Translations under genes and position numbers: made by a program | Notes under the pieces: generated by a model | Seen by the model: the letters and a program-made list of their open reading frames with translations, nothing else | Database searches by the model: none | What the model was told of the DNA's origin: nothing | Assembly (NCBI RefSeq): GCF_003610535.1 | Contig: NZ_RAPN01000001.1 | Span: 1,041,320 to 1,105,319, forward strand | Origin: Mangrovibacterium diazotrophicum | GTDB lineage: Bacteria > Bacteroidota > Bacteroidia > Bacteroidales > Prolixibacteraceae | Reading direction: 5' to 3' | Length of the DNA: 64,000 bases | In this document: piece by piece, positions 1-8,656 of the stretch | Layout of the letters: each line of letters opens with the position of its first letter | Numbering within the stretch: the stretch's first letter is position 1

Positions 1-42
1 TACTTTAACTCGCTGGTGACCATGAGTTATTTTGCGGAATAA
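1..42 (+). CDS. C-terminal end of an unidentified protein (partial)
   Basis: The first 42 bases read in frame 1 as thirteen sense codons (YFNSLVTMSYFAE) followed by TAA. The gene begins outside the window, so no function can be given. It would converge on the ferredoxin gene, and the hairpin at 71-100 lies between them. With so few codons the reading is a plausible inference only. Confidence 0.35.
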   Translation, partial: YFNSLVTMSYFAE

Positions 43-70
43 GGCGAAAAAAGTTTCAATTTAAAAGGCA

Positions 71-100
71 TAAAAAAACCTGCCAACTAAGGTTGGCAGG
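71..100 (-). terminator. Intrinsic terminator of the ferredoxin gene
   Basis: A perfect 9-bp stem, CCTGCCAAC and GTTGGCAGG with a four-base loop (79-100), is followed on the minus strand by seven U (72-78). It lies 24 bp past the ferredoxin stop codon, in the right place and direction. Confidence 0.8.
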
Positions 101-123
101 CGTAAGTTTTATGCTGTCCGATA

Positions 124-306
<183 letters not shown>

Positions 307-326
307 TTATAGTTAAAGATTACGAG

Positions 327-356
327 CAAATGTACGAGTTTTGAAAAAAATTCAAA
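327..356 (-). promoter_or_regulatory. Promoter of the ferredoxin gene
   Basis: On the minus strand TTTG (353-356) and TACATTTG (327-334) are separated by 18 bases. This fits the Bacteroidota housekeeping promoter TTTG-N19-TAnnTTTG. It leaves a leader of about 25-30 nt before the ferredoxin ATG. Confidence 0.7.
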
Positions 357-444
357 GGGCAAGTACCTAATTTTTTATGAATCCAAATAAGCACATTTAA
401 ACTGCACTTAACACGCATGGTACAAACATCCGAAAAATCAGTAT

Positions 445-1104
445 TTATTGAGCTTTCAGAGCCTTTTTCTGATTCGTTTCATAGTATTTGCAGCATTCCT
501 TTAAACCGCACTTGCTGCATTTGGGCGACCTCGCCAGACAAGTGTATCGCCCATGCAGGATGAGCCAGTGGTGAGCCAGCGGAACGATTTCCTCCGGAAA
601 GTATTTCATCAGTTGTTTTTCGGTGTCCAGCGGCGTTTTGGAATTTGTTGCCAACCCGATGCGGGCCGACACGCGAAACACGTGGGTATCGACAGCAAAG
701 GCCGGCTTTTCGTAAACCACCGAAGCAATTACATTGGCGGTCTTCCGGCCAACACCGGGCAACTTCTGCAGTTCGTTCACATCATCGGGAACGACACCCT
801 TAAAATCGTGTACCAACATTTTGGCCATGCCCACCAGGTGCTTTGCTTTGTTGTTGGGGTACGAGCACGAACGGATATAATCAAACACCTCCGCCGAGTC
901 AACTTCCGCCATCAGCTCGGGTTGCGGGAAACGCTTGAATAGTTCCGGCGTAATTTGATTCACCCGCTTATCGGTGCATTGAGCCGACAGAATTACGGCT
1001 ACCAGCAACTCATAGGGGTTTGTGTAATGCAGTTCAGTCTCGGCAATCGGCATTTCTTTCTGGAAATAGGCGATTACCTTTTCATATCGTTCTTTCTTGA
1101 GCAT
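445..1104 (-). CDS. nth: Endonuclease III (DNA glycosylase/AP lyase)
   Basis: Base-excision repair enzyme that removes oxidised pyrimidines and cleaves the abasic site. The 219-residue length is typical of Nth. The helix-hairpin-helix LPGVGRKTA is at residues 115-123, with the catalytic lysine K121 and the conserved aspartate D139 in VDTHVFRVS. The C-terminal [4Fe-4S] loop is intact: C189, C196, C199 and C205 in the standard CX6CX2CX5C spacing. It begins at ATG 1102-1104 behind a very good promoter (1128-1158) and is divergent from the ABC-F gene. No co-transcribed neighbour is evident. Confidence 0.97.
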   Translation of the reverse strand: MLKKERYEKVIAYFQKEMPIAETELHYTNPYELLVAVILSAQCTDKRVNQITPELFKRFPQPELMAEVDSAEVFDYIRSCSYPNNKAKHLVGMAKMLVHDFKGVVPDDVNELQKLPGVGRKTANVIASVVYEKPAFAVDTHVFRVSARIGLATNSKTPLDTEKQLMKYFPEEIVPLAHHWLILHGRYTCLARSPKCSKCGLKECCKYYETNQKKALKAQ

Positions 1105-1127
1105 CTGTCTGTTTTTTCTGAATAAAA

Positions 1128-1158
1128 CAAAAATACGGCATCCGGCTTACTATACAAA
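1128..1158 (-). promoter_or_regulatory. Promoter of nth
   Basis: Minus-strand TTTG (1155-1158), exactly 19 bases, then TATTTTTG (1128-1135) match the Bacteroidota consensus TTTG-N19-TAnnTTTG. The predicted start of transcription is about 15-20 nt upstream of the nth ATG. Confidence 0.75.
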
Positions 1159-1190
1159 TTATTCCTATTTTAGCGCAAAATTTTTTGCTG

Positions 1191-3068
1191 ATGATTCCCT
1201 ATTTACAGGCCGAACAAATTTCCAAACGATTTGCCGATTCCATGCTTTTTGAAGGTATTTCGTTTACCATTTTCAAAGACCAGAAAGTTGCCCTGATCGC
1301 CAAGAACGGCGCAGGAAAAACAACAATGATGGAAATTCTGGCCGGAAACGATGAGCCCGATAGCGGAACCATCACCAAAACCAAAGACACAAAAATCGGC
1401 TACCTGCGTCAGAACCCGGATTTGGATGTCAATCTAACTGTACTCGAGCAGGCATTGAAATCCGACAATCCGGCGTTGCAAGTGGTGCGTGAGTTTGAAA
1501 ACGCGCTGAAGCACAACGACCAGAAAGCGATTGAGGAGCTATCGGTAAAAATGGACGAACTGCATGCCTGGGATTTTGATGTGAAAGTGAAGCAAATCCT
1601 CAGCCAGCTGAAAATTGACAACTTCGATCAGCGTGTTGGCGAACTCTCCGGAGGACAGCAAAAGCGCCTGGCACTCGCCAACGTTCTGGTAAATAATCCG
1701 GATTTACTGTTGCTGGACGAGCCAACCAACCACCTCGACCTGGAAATGATTGAGTGGCTGGAAATGTACCTCGAAAAGACCAATTGTACCCTGTTCATGG
1801 TGACGCACGACCGCTACTTCCTGGATCGGGTTTGCAATGAAATCATTGAAATTGACCAGAACCAGGTTTACGGTTACTCCGGAAATTACAGCTACTACCT
1901 AGAAAAACGACAGGAACGGATCGAGCAGCAACAAGCTTCTACCGAGAAAGCACAAAACCTGCTGCGCACCGAGTTGGACTGGATGCGGCGCATGCCGAAA
2001 GCCCGCAGTCACAAAGCCAAGTACCGCATTGATGCATTTTACGACTTGAAAGAAAAGGCGAGCTTCCGCCGTCGCGAGGACAACCTGGAACTGAGCATAG
2101 CATCATCGCGCATGGGAAGTAAAATTCTGGAGCTCGATCACATCTCAAAAGCCTACGGAGATCTGAAACTCATCGACGATTTCAGTTATAAATTCTCCCG
2201 TTTCGAGAAAGTCGGCATCGTTGGTAAAAACGGAACCGGAAAATCGACTTTTCTGAATGTAATTACCGAATCGCTTAGCGCCGACACCGGTACTGTTGAT
2301 TGGGGCCAAACCATCAAAATCGGCTACTACCGGCAGGACGGCATGGACTTTAAACCAACCGACAAGGTTATCGACGTGGTAAAAGCCATTGCCGAGGTGG
2401 TGACGTTTGAAGACGGTAACCGGATGACTGCCACGCAGCTTCTCACCCGCTTCCTGTTTCCACCCGAAAGCCAATACGGATTGATTGAAAAGCTGAGTGG
2501 TGGCGAGAAACGGCGCTTGTACCTTTGCACCATCCTGATGCAAAACCCGAACTTCCTGATTTTGGATGAGCCCACCAACGATTTGGACATCATGACGCTG
2601 AACGTGCTCGAAGATTACCTGGCCGCTTTCGATGGCTGTGTCATTGTTGTATCGCACGACCGCTATTTCATGGATAAAATCGTCGACCATTTATTCGTGT
2701 TTGAAGGTGCAGGCAAAATCAAAGACTTCCCCGGAAACTACACGATTTACCGCAACAGCGTTGAAGAGGAAGAAGAAAAGGCGAAGGAAAAAGAAAAAGC
2801 TCAGGCACAGGCAAAAGAACAAAAAACGCCCGCTCAGAAACCAAAGCAACAATCGCAAAAACTGACGTTCAACGAGAAACGCGAATTCGAGCAACTGGAG
2901 AAAGACATCGCTTCACTTGAAGAAGAAAAAGAAACGCTGGAAGAACAGATGAACTCAGGAGAACTGTCTCCGGATGAGTTGGTTGAAAAAAGCCAGCGTT
3001 ACGCTGACCTGAAAGACGAACTCGATGAAAAAGAATTGCGTTGGCTGGAGTTAAGTGAAAAAGCTTAA
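1191..3068 (+). CDS. uup: ABC-F family ATPase, Uup-like
   Basis: A 625-residue soluble protein with two ABC ATPase domains and no membrane segment, the hallmark of the ABC-F translation/ribosome-associated family. Domain 1 has Walker A AKNGAGKTT (about 37-45), signature LSGGQQKRLALA and Walker B LLLLDEPTNHLD. Domain 2 has GKNGTGKST, LSGGEKRRLYL and FLILDEPTNDLD. A charged linker rich in Glu, Lys and Gln and a C-terminal coiled coil follow (about 530-625), as in Uup of E. coli. The start was set at ATG 1191 because the longer frame would need a TTG. It is single and divergent from nth. Uup-type proteins act on ribosomes or nucleic-acid branches; the exact substrate here is not shown. Confidence 0.9.
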   Translation: MIPYLQAEQISKRFADSMLFEGISFTIFKDQKVALIAKNGAGKTTMMEILAGNDEPDSGTITKTKDTKIGYLRQNPDLDVNLTVLEQALKSDNPALQVVREFENALKHNDQKAIEELSVKMDELHAWDFDVKVKQILSQLKIDNFDQRVGELSGGQQKRLALANVLVNNPDLLLLDEPTNHLDLEMIEWLEMYLEKTNCTLFMVTHDRYFLDRVCNEIIEIDQNQVYGYSGNYSYYLEKRQERIEQQQASTEKAQNLLRTELDWMRRMPKARSHKAKYRIDAFYDLKEKASFRRREDNLELSIASSRMGSKILELDHISKAYGDLKLIDDFSYKFSRFEKVGIVGKNGTGKSTFLNVITESLSADTGTVDWGQTIKIGYYRQDGMDFKPTDKVIDVVKAIAEVVTFEDGNRMTATQLLTRFLFPPESQYGLIEKLSGGEKRRLYLCTILMQNPNFLILDEPTNDLDIMTLNVLEDYLAAFDGCVIVVSHDRYFMDKIVDHLFVFEGAGKIKDFPGNYTIYRNSVEEEEEKAKEKEKAQAQAKEQKTPAQKPKQQSQKLTFNEKREFEQLEKDIASLEEEKETLEEQMNSGELSPDELVEKSQRYADLKDELDEKELRWLELSEKA

Positions 3069-3105
3069 AATCAATCAGTAGAACAGTTCACATTCCCCCT
3101 TAAAC

Positions 3106-3127
3106 AAAAAAAGAGGCCATTGGCCTC
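3106..3127 (-). terminator. Terminator of the DUF3298-type lipoprotein gene
   Basis: GAGGCC-ATT-GGCCTC (3113-3127) forms a short GC-rich hairpin. On the minus strand it is followed by seven U (3106-3112), so it terminates the leftward gene ending at 3259. On the plus side the U tract is poor, so use by the ABC-F gene is less likely. Confidence 0.55.
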
Positions 3128-3258
3128 ATATAAAAAAGAAGTGTTTGAATCTTGATCTTTAACTAATCTTGTGTGGTACAAACATAGGCAACTGTTTTGT
3201 ACTACGCCATCCCTATTTGTTGGGATATTTTAGTTCTCCCCAAAAACGTCGATGAAAG

Positions 3259-3990
3259 CTATTTTGCCACGTTTAGCAAAAAACTTTCACCTAAATCCTT
3301 CAGAGAAACAGTCACTTCAGCTGGCCCGCAAGCGTAAGGTCCCAAAGAATAGTGACCAAAGGTAAAATAGGCTGCTGAAGCTGAAAAGTTGATGGACGAT
3401 ACCAAATCCAGTGTCGGGTCAATATCAAAACATTGTTCCGGATTTTCAAAATTTTCTTTTAGCAGATTATTTATAGCAACCGTTTTCTCAAAGTCCAGCA
3501 AATCGGTTGTCTCCAAAAACTTTTGATTTTCAACATCATAATTAAAGGCTACAAAATTGGTCATCCCGTGAGCTCCGCCGGTAAACTGGTAAACGGCCAA
3601 CCGAACACTGACATATTCACTGGTAGCCATGTAAACGGTGTCCGTTACATTCAGCGCATATCCCCATGAAGGACGTGGTAAGCTGTCGGCCTCAAAACTT
3701 TTGAATATTTCCTCCGCATCAACCTTTAATGAATCGGACATGGCAGATACATAGCGTTCAAGCTGTACGTTCAAATTTTCAAGGCTCGCATTCACAGCTT
3801 CATCTGACGAAGCGAAAACCCGGTATTGAACATCCACTGTCCAAGCATCCGTTTTACTAGCAACAGTCCGTTCCTCAACAGTTACTTTCGGAGCTGCCGT
3901 GTGACAAGCTGATAGAAACATGACATAAACAAACATGCTTAAAATCGAGCATTTGAAAATAAGCTCTGGAAAAATGAATTTTGATTTCAT
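3259..3990 (-). CDS. Lipoprotein with DUF4163/DUF3298-type domain
   Basis: A 243-residue protein with an N-terminal hydrophobic stretch ending in the lipobox LSAC (Cys about 29), so it is probably lipid-anchored. The body resembles the DUF4163/DUF3298 region of PdaC- and RsiV-type extracytoplasmic proteins. It has the FTGGAHGM motif around residues 116-123 and the C-terminal FTFGHYSLGPYACGP stretch, where members of this family have a Tyr/Pro-Tyr-Ala-Gly signature. Those domains bind polysaccharide or lysozyme in characterised proteins; the ligand here is unknown. It is a single gene between terminators, and a TAATTTTG -7 box lies at 4015-4022 on its strand without a clear -33 box. Confidence 0.75.
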   Translation of the reverse strand: MKSKFIFPELIFKCSILSMFVYVMFLSACHTAAPKVTVEERTVASKTDAWTVDVQYRVFASSDEAVNASLENLNVQLERYVSAMSDSLKVDAEEIFKSFEADSLPRPSWGYALNVTDTVYMATSEYVSVRLAVYQFTGGAHGMTNFVAFNYDVENQKFLETTDLLDFEKTVAINNLLKENFENPEQCFDIDPTLDLVSSINFSASAAYFTFGHYSLGPYACGPAEVTVSLKDLGESFLLNVAK

Positions 3991-4233
3991 CGTCCGTTGA
4001 ATAGATTAGATAACCAAAATTAACCAATTCCAGGGAGACCATTTCCACTCAAATCTTCATTTTCAACGGATTCCCCAAAAAAAATCTAAACTTCTATCGT
4101 TCTATTTTCGCTGATCTGTGTGAATCTTTGTTTTCTCAAATCTTGGAATAAAAATTGATAAGAAAACTTCCGAAAAAAATAAAGAACTCAACATCAAATC
4201 AATCGTACAGATAAAAATTCTAACATATTGCGA

Positions 4234-5139
4234 ATGAAAACAAAACAAGTACTCCTGCTAATTTGCGCTGTTGCTTTGGGCGCTGCTTCGTGTAAACCTT
4301 TCTACAAATGTGGGGAAACCAAACCCGACAACCAGTATTTCTTATCCAAGCGGGTGATGCTGTTGCTCGACGAACGCGATGACCTTTGTGTGACCGTAGA
4401 AATGAGGGAAAACGAAATTGCGAAACTGAATGACGACATCCAGGTGCTGAACAAGGATATCAGCGATTTGGAAACTTCGTTGGATGACGTTGACAAAAAA
4501 TACAATGCGCTGATGGGTGAAAAACTCTCCCAATCAGAACAATTCAACCTGGCTCTTCAACAGAAAACAAAAGAGTTGAATGAAAAAGAGCGTCTTTTGG
4601 AGGAACGCGAAAAGGCACTGAACGATCTCCGCAGCGTCATCGCACGCCAGGACTCAGTTACCCAACGTCTGAACGACCTCATCCGAAATGCACTGTTGAG
4701 CTTCCCTTCCGACGAATTATCGGTTGAGATTAAAAATGGCAAAGTCTATGTTTCGATGTCCGACAAGTTGCTCTTTAAGTCAGGAAGCGCTGCGGTAGAA
4801 GCCAAAGGGAAGGAAGCAATTAAAATGCTGGCCGGTGTTCTGGATAAAAACCGCGATATCGATATCCTGGTTGAAGGACACACCGACAGCATCCCTATTC
4901 ACACTGCAGTTTATCGTGACAACTGGGATCTGAGTGTTGCGCGGGCTACATCGATTGTACGAATCCTGACGAACGAATACAAGATCGCTCCTACCCGCCT
5001 AACTGCATCCGGGAAAGGTGAATTTTCACCGAAAGCCAGCAACTCAACGCCCGAAGGACGGGCCTTGAACCGTCGAACCGAAATCGTTCTTTCGCCCAAA
5101 CTGGAAGAAATTATGCAACTGCTGAAAATGGACAAATAA
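4234..5139 (+). CDS. OmpA family peptidoglycan-binding lipoprotein with coiled coil
   Basis: A 301-residue lipoprotein. The signal peptide ends in the lipobox GAASC (Cys about 20). A long charged heptad-like region at about residues 45-150 is predicted to form a coiled coil. The OmpA C-terminal domain follows at about 165-285, with LLFKSGSAAVEAKG, VEGHTDSIPIH and RATSIVRIL and the closing RALNRRTEIVL motif that contacts diaminopimelate in peptidoglycan. It therefore probably tethers the outer membrane to the cell wall. ATG 4234 is preferred over the upstream TTG at 4228 because it gives a normal signal peptide. It is monocistronic and ends in a strong terminator. Confidence 0.9.
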   Translation: MKTKQVLLLICAVALGAASCKPFYKCGETKPDNQYFLSKRVMLLLDERDDLCVTVEMRENEIAKLNDDIQVLNKDISDLETSLDDVDKKYNALMGEKLSQSEQFNLALQQKTKELNEKERLLEEREKALNDLRSVIARQDSVTQRLNDLIRNALLSFPSDELSVEIKNGKVYVSMSDKLLFKSGSAAVEAKGKEAIKMLAGVLDKNRDIDILVEGHTDSIPIHTAVYRDNWDLSVARATSIVRILTNEYKIAPTRLTASGKGEFSPKASNSTPEGRALNRRTEIVLSPKLEEIMQLLKMDK

Positions 5140-5156
5140 TACAAATATCACTGCTA

Positions 5157-5205
5157 AAAAACGCAGATCCGTCTACTTCGAATAGATTGGGTCTGCGTTT
5201 TTTTA
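5157..5205 (+). terminator. Terminator after the OmpA-like lipoprotein gene
   Basis: AAAACGCAGA and TCTGCGTTTT form the base of a long imperfect hairpin with a run of seven T after the 3' arm. It begins 18 bp after the stop codon. The A-run on the other side would also allow leftward termination. Confidence 0.8.
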
Positions 5206-5640
5206 TTTCCGGTCACGGTCGGTAATTCCGATTTTTAGTCTCCGTTAGAACAACTCAAGTGCGCTACTTGTATGACCAATATATCGACTAAAAAACTTCG
5301 ATAATCAGACAAATTGTTTGGTTCAAATGTTGTAAATTGCCTCTAAACAGGACAAAATTACGCTCTCAATTAACGTTTAATGTATGAACTATCTGCCTAA
5401 ATTAGGGGAACCAATCTTCCATGTTCCCGCGGTAACCATTTTACTTACAGCGATCGAGAACCAAACACAATTCACCGGAAAATTTAGAATTTGCCATAGT
5501 CATTTTTCCTACTGCCAGATTTAGGTCAAGTGAATAGCCCTACAGCAAAAACTTGACCGGAGACCAAACTAAACATTCAACATTACGGGAAAAGGCGATG
5601 CAACCTATGCTATCGCCAGATCGATATTTGAAAATGAACT
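5206..5640. other. Intergenic stretch without a supported gene
   Basis: About 435 bp between the OmpA-like gene and the histidine kinase. The longest reading frame I find is a 46-codon plus-strand ORF (5384-5524) without recognisable features. No tRNA, hairpin array or clear two-box promoter is visible. It probably holds the leader and promoter of the kinase gene. Confidence 0.5.
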
Positions 5641-6807
5641 ATGGATAAAAATTTAACATTTGAAAGCCTGCAAAACCGGGTAAAAGAGCTGGAACAGGAA
5701 TTAAAAATCAGATCGGAACTTTTAGATAAATCCATCGATATTATTTGGAAACTGGACTTAAAACTTCGTTTTACTTTCGTCAGTCCCTCCGTCTTCGAGA
5801 CTTTCGGATATACACAGGACGAATGGATCGGAAGCACCCTATCGTCACATGCCAGTCCTTCAGAGTTTATTCGGATGTCTCAAAAAGCACTTGATTCGAT
5901 TACCTATTACAGTGAAGATACTCCATTCGAGATGTTTGAAGCGGTTATGCTACGCAAAGACGGAACCCCCATTGATGTCGAAGTCGCTGCGAAACTCGTA
6001 TTCGACACTAACGGACTTCCCAAAGAACTTATTGGAAGTACTCGAGATATCACGCAACGCAAAAAAGCAGAACGGGAACTGCGGGAAAAAACCGACCAAT
6101 TAAAAGCCAGCAATGCAGCCAAGGACAAATTCTTTTCGATCGTGGCGCATGATCTTAAAAACCCATTCAGCGCACTAATTGGGTTTAGTAGTCTTTTGCA
6201 GGAAGAAGTTGAACACGTCGAGAACGAGAATATAGTGCAGTTCTCATCAATCATTAACAACACATTGCTACGAACATTTGATTATCTGAATAACTTGCTG
6301 GAATGGTCGCGCTTACAGCTCTCGCAAATCGATCTCTACCGCTCCACCTTCAATTTGTACAAACTGGTTCATTCAACGGTGGAAATGCTCTTCATTCAGG
6401 CACAAACCAAAAACCTGACCATCAGAATATCTATTCCGGAATACACTGAGATGTATGCTGATCGCAAAATGATCCAAACCGTACTAATGAATTTAATTTC
6501 CAACGCTATAAAATACAGCCATAAAAGAAGTGAAATAAAAATTGAAGTAGACTCAGACGACGAGGGCGTTTCCGTTTATGTGAAAGACAAGGGAATAGGC
6601 CTTTCGCCCAGGATGCAGGAAAACATGTTCAATATTGAAAAATCGGTCAGCACTCCGGGAACTGAGGCAGAAACCGGCACCGGCCTGGGATTGATCCTTT
6701 GTAAAGAGTTTATTGCGAAAAACGAAGGCTCGATCGGCGTTGAAAGTATGGAAGGCAAAGGATCTACATTCTGGTTTAAAATTCCACATAAAACAAAACA
6801 GGGGTAA
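5641..6807 (+). CDS. PAS-domain sensor histidine kinase (orphan)
   Basis: A 388-residue cytoplasmic kinase with no signal peptide or transmembrane segment. A short coiled coil (5-30) is followed by a PAS domain (about 25-140, ending in the PAC-like IGSTRDITQRKKAERE). Next come HisKA, with the phospho-acceptor H170 in FFSIVAHDLKNP, and the HATPase domain: N box MNLISNAIKYSH, G1 VKDKGIGL, G2 GTGLGLILCKEF. All catalytic motifs are intact. No response regulator lies next to it; the nearest is the lone receiver protein at 43183, and pairing with it is speculation. PAS without membrane spans implies sensing an internal cue such as redox state or a small ligand. Confidence 0.92.
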   Translation: MDKNLTFESLQNRVKELEQELKIRSELLDKSIDIIWKLDLKLRFTFVSPSVFETFGYTQDEWIGSTLSSHASPSEFIRMSQKALDSITYYSEDTPFEMFEAVMLRKDGTPIDVEVAAKLVFDTNGLPKELIGSTRDITQRKKAERELREKTDQLKASNAAKDKFFSIVAHDLKNPFSALIGFSSLLQEEVEHVENENIVQFSSIINNTLLRTFDYLNNLLEWSRLQLSQIDLYRSTFNLYKLVHSTVEMLFIQAQTKNLTIRISIPEYTEMYADRKMIQTVLMNLISNAIKYSHKRSEIKIEVDSDDEGVSVYVKDKGIGLSPRMQENMFNIEKSVSTPGTEAETGTGLGLILCKEFIAKNEGSIGVESMEGKGSTFWFKIPHKTKQG

Positions 6808-6953
6808 CATTAAAAAAATAACGGTCGCCCAAACATTGGGGTAATTTGTGTAAATTGCAAAAAATCAAAACCTTGACAAGTCGTTTTCTTCATTGCTCAA
6901 TAAACATTTGGTTGCAAACGACGCATGCAATAAATCAACTAAACCCAAATATC

Positions 6954-7433
6954 ATGAAAAACCGAAGCGCCATTTTGATTTCCTTCTTCCTCATTCTCAG
7001 TGTGGCAATTCCTGCCAGTGCGCAATCACTAACCGCACCAGAAGAATCCACGATTATTCGAGAAATAGACGCGAACTTTGCCCGGATGCTGGCTTACGGA
7101 GAAAAGTTAGACTACGATAAACTAAGTTCCGGAGTTGATGACAGTCGTGAGGCTGGATTTATCACCAATGGCAACTTTTATGCACAATATGCCACCTTGA
7201 TAGCCAATATGAAAACCGCGGCGAAAGGTATCGACCGGCAGGTATTTTCAATCAGAGAGAAAAAAATAACCCCACTTTCAGACCGGCTGGCTTTGATGAC
7301 CGTTAGCGGCTCAGCTACTATTTACCTGGCTGACGGGCGCGAGTTACCGGTGAATTTTCTTTGGTCATTTGTGTATGAAAAAGCCGGCGACGAGTGGAAA
7401 GTTATTCATTCACACCAGTCAAGTCGCAATTAA
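6954..7433 (+). CDS. Secreted NTF2-like (SnoaL/DUF4440-type) protein
   Basis: A 159-residue protein starting at ATG 6954 with a clear signal peptide (residues 1-22, cut after ASAQ). An earlier ATG at 6846 would add 36 residues and hide the signal peptide, so it was not used. The mature part has the size and pattern of the NTF2-like fold: an N-terminal helix with EIDANFARML, then strands ending in the VNFLWSFVYEKAGDEWKVIHSHQS signature typical of DUF4440/SnoaL-like proteins. Such domains bind small hydrophobic ligands or catalyse varied reactions; no specific activity can be assigned. It sits 146 bp downstream of the kinase and may be transcribed separately. Confidence 0.75.
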   Translation: MKNRSAILISFFLILSVAIPASAQSLTAPEESTIIREIDANFARMLAYGEKLDYDKLSSGVDDSREAGFITNGNFYAQYATLIANMKTAAKGIDRQVFSIREKKITPLSDRLALMTVSGSATIYLADGRELPVNFLWSFVYEKAGDEWKVIHSHQSSRN

Positions 7434-7447
7434 AAAAATCGATTAAG

Positions 7448-7477
7448 ACAGAATCGTTCATTAAACCTATTCTGTTT
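7448..7477 (+). terminator. Weak terminator-like hairpin after the NTF2-like gene
   Basis: ACAGAAT (7448-7454) and ATTCTGT (7469-7475) form a 7-bp stem with a 14-base loop followed by TTT. It is AT-rich with a large loop, so termination here is only possible, not strong. Confidence 0.35.
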
Positions 7478-7540
7478 CAAATCACCGATTGCCCTTTGCA
7501 TGTTTAATTGTCTAAATTCGGAAAACAAAAAAAAACAAAT

Positions 7541-8509
7541 ATGAAACGACTCAAAACACTACTAACGATTTGTATCACGATCACCACCATGGCTGTTTTC
7601 GCTCAAAATCCGTTGGATTTTGGCAGCAATATTCGCACAGCCGATCCATCGGCCCATGTGTGGAATGACGGACGTTTATACATCTACGCATCGCACGACA
7701 TTGAATGTCAGGAAGATTTCTGGATGAAGGATTGGCACATTTTCTCGACTGACGACCTCATCCACTGGACAGATCACGGACCGTGCCTTTCGGTTGATGA
7801 TTTGTCTTGGGCCGACAACTTTGCCTGGGCTCCTGACTGTGCCTATAAAAATGGCAAATACTACTTTTGTTTTCCGGCAGGAACAGGCTTCAAGGATCGG
7901 GTAAACCCGAAAAACAGCACCAAATGGATGGGGATTGGCATTGCCGTTAGTAACTCGCCAACAGGTCCGTTCAAAGATGCCATCGGTGCTCCACTCTGGA
8001 GAGAACCCTATGCGAATGATCCCTGTATTTTTGTAGATGACGACGGGACCGGTTACATCTACTTCAACGGAGGTGGCGACTACATGGTAGCAGTATTGAA
8101 TGATGATTTTCTGAGCGTGAAAGGCGAACTGAAAACAATGGACATGGGCGGCTACAAACCGAAACGGGAAGGCCCCTGGGTATTCAAACGAAACAATCTG
8201 TACTACTATACCATGCCTGAAGATAACCGGGTACTCACCTACTACACTTCCAACACTCCATTGGGTCCATGGAAATACCACGGAGTAATTATGGAGGACG
8301 AGCACGAAAGCAACAACCACCATTCCATTGTCGAATACAATGGTCAGTGGCTCCTTTTTTATCACCGCTGGATTGATACAGGGGATGCCTGTCCAAACCG
8401 TAAACGACAACGCGAAATTTGCGCTGAGTACCTCTATTTCAACGAGGATGGCACTATTCAACCTGTAAAACGAACAGCTGAAGGATTAGCTCTAAAACCG
8501 AAACAATAA
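7541..8509 (+). CDS. Glycoside hydrolase family 43 enzyme
   Basis: A 322-residue protein starting at ATG 7541 with a signal peptide (about 1-22). It has the five-bladed beta-propeller pattern of GH43 (arabinanase / beta-xylosidase / arabinofuranosidase). TADPSAHVW carries the general-base Asp, DPCIFVDDDGTGYIYFNG carries the pKa-modulating Asp region, and KREGPWVFKRNNLYYYTMP carries the general-acid Glu. NNHHSIVEYNGQWLLFYHR holds the central His typical of this clan. It is predicted to hydrolyse arabinose- or xylose-containing plant polysaccharide outside the cytoplasm. No SusC/SusD pair, regulator or other glycosidase is next to it, so this is an isolated enzyme rather than part of a polysaccharide utilisation locus. 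Exact substrate is not determined. Confidence 0.9.
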   Translation: MKRLKTLLTICITITTMAVFAQNPLDFGSNIRTADPSAHVWNDGRLYIYASHDIECQEDFWMKDWHIFSTDDLIHWTDHGPCLSVDDLSWADNFAWAPDCAYKNGKYYFCFPAGTGFKDRVNPKNSTKWMGIGIAVSNSPTGPFKDAIGAPLWREPYANDPCIFVDDDGTGYIYFNGGGDYMVAVLNDDFLSVKGELKTMDMGGYKPKREGPWVFKRNNLYYYTMPEDNRVLTYYTSNTPLGPWKYHGVIMEDEHESNNHHSIVEYNGQWLLFYHRWIDTGDACPNRKRQREICAEYLYFNEDGTIQPVKRTAEGLALKPKQ

Positions 8510-8514
8510 ATACC

Positions 8515-8550
8515 AGAACGCCCCTCTGAAATTCGAAAGCGGGGCGTTCT
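8515..8550 (+). terminator. Hairpin after the GH43 gene
   Basis: A perfect 10-bp stem, AGAACGCCCC and GGGGCGTTCT, begins 5 bp after the stop codon. The U tract is missing, so it may stabilise the 3' end or act as a weak terminator. Confidence 0.55.
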
Positions 8551-8656
8551 CAATTATCAACATTTTGAAAACTGCCGTTGTATAGCCAATCCCTTTGTCG
8601 TAACTTGATCGTGCTTTTAATGTGCGCTGTAAGAGGCTGACGATAAACAAACAGCT

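Noticed and set aside
553-942. 129-codon plus-strand ORF opposite nth
   Set aside because: It lies wholly on the antisense of a clear endonuclease III gene and has no recognisable features.
2145-2690. 181-codon minus-strand ORF within the ABC-F gene
   Set aside because: Antisense shadow of an intact, motif-complete ABC-F gene.
5384-5524. 46-codon ORF in the gap before the histidine kinase
   Set aside because: No ribosome-binding site, homology or composition that supports coding; length is within chance expectation.
7676-8461. 261-codon minus-strand ORF opposite the GH43 gene
   Set aside because: Antisense of a gene with all GH43 motifs; the translated product has no domain signature.
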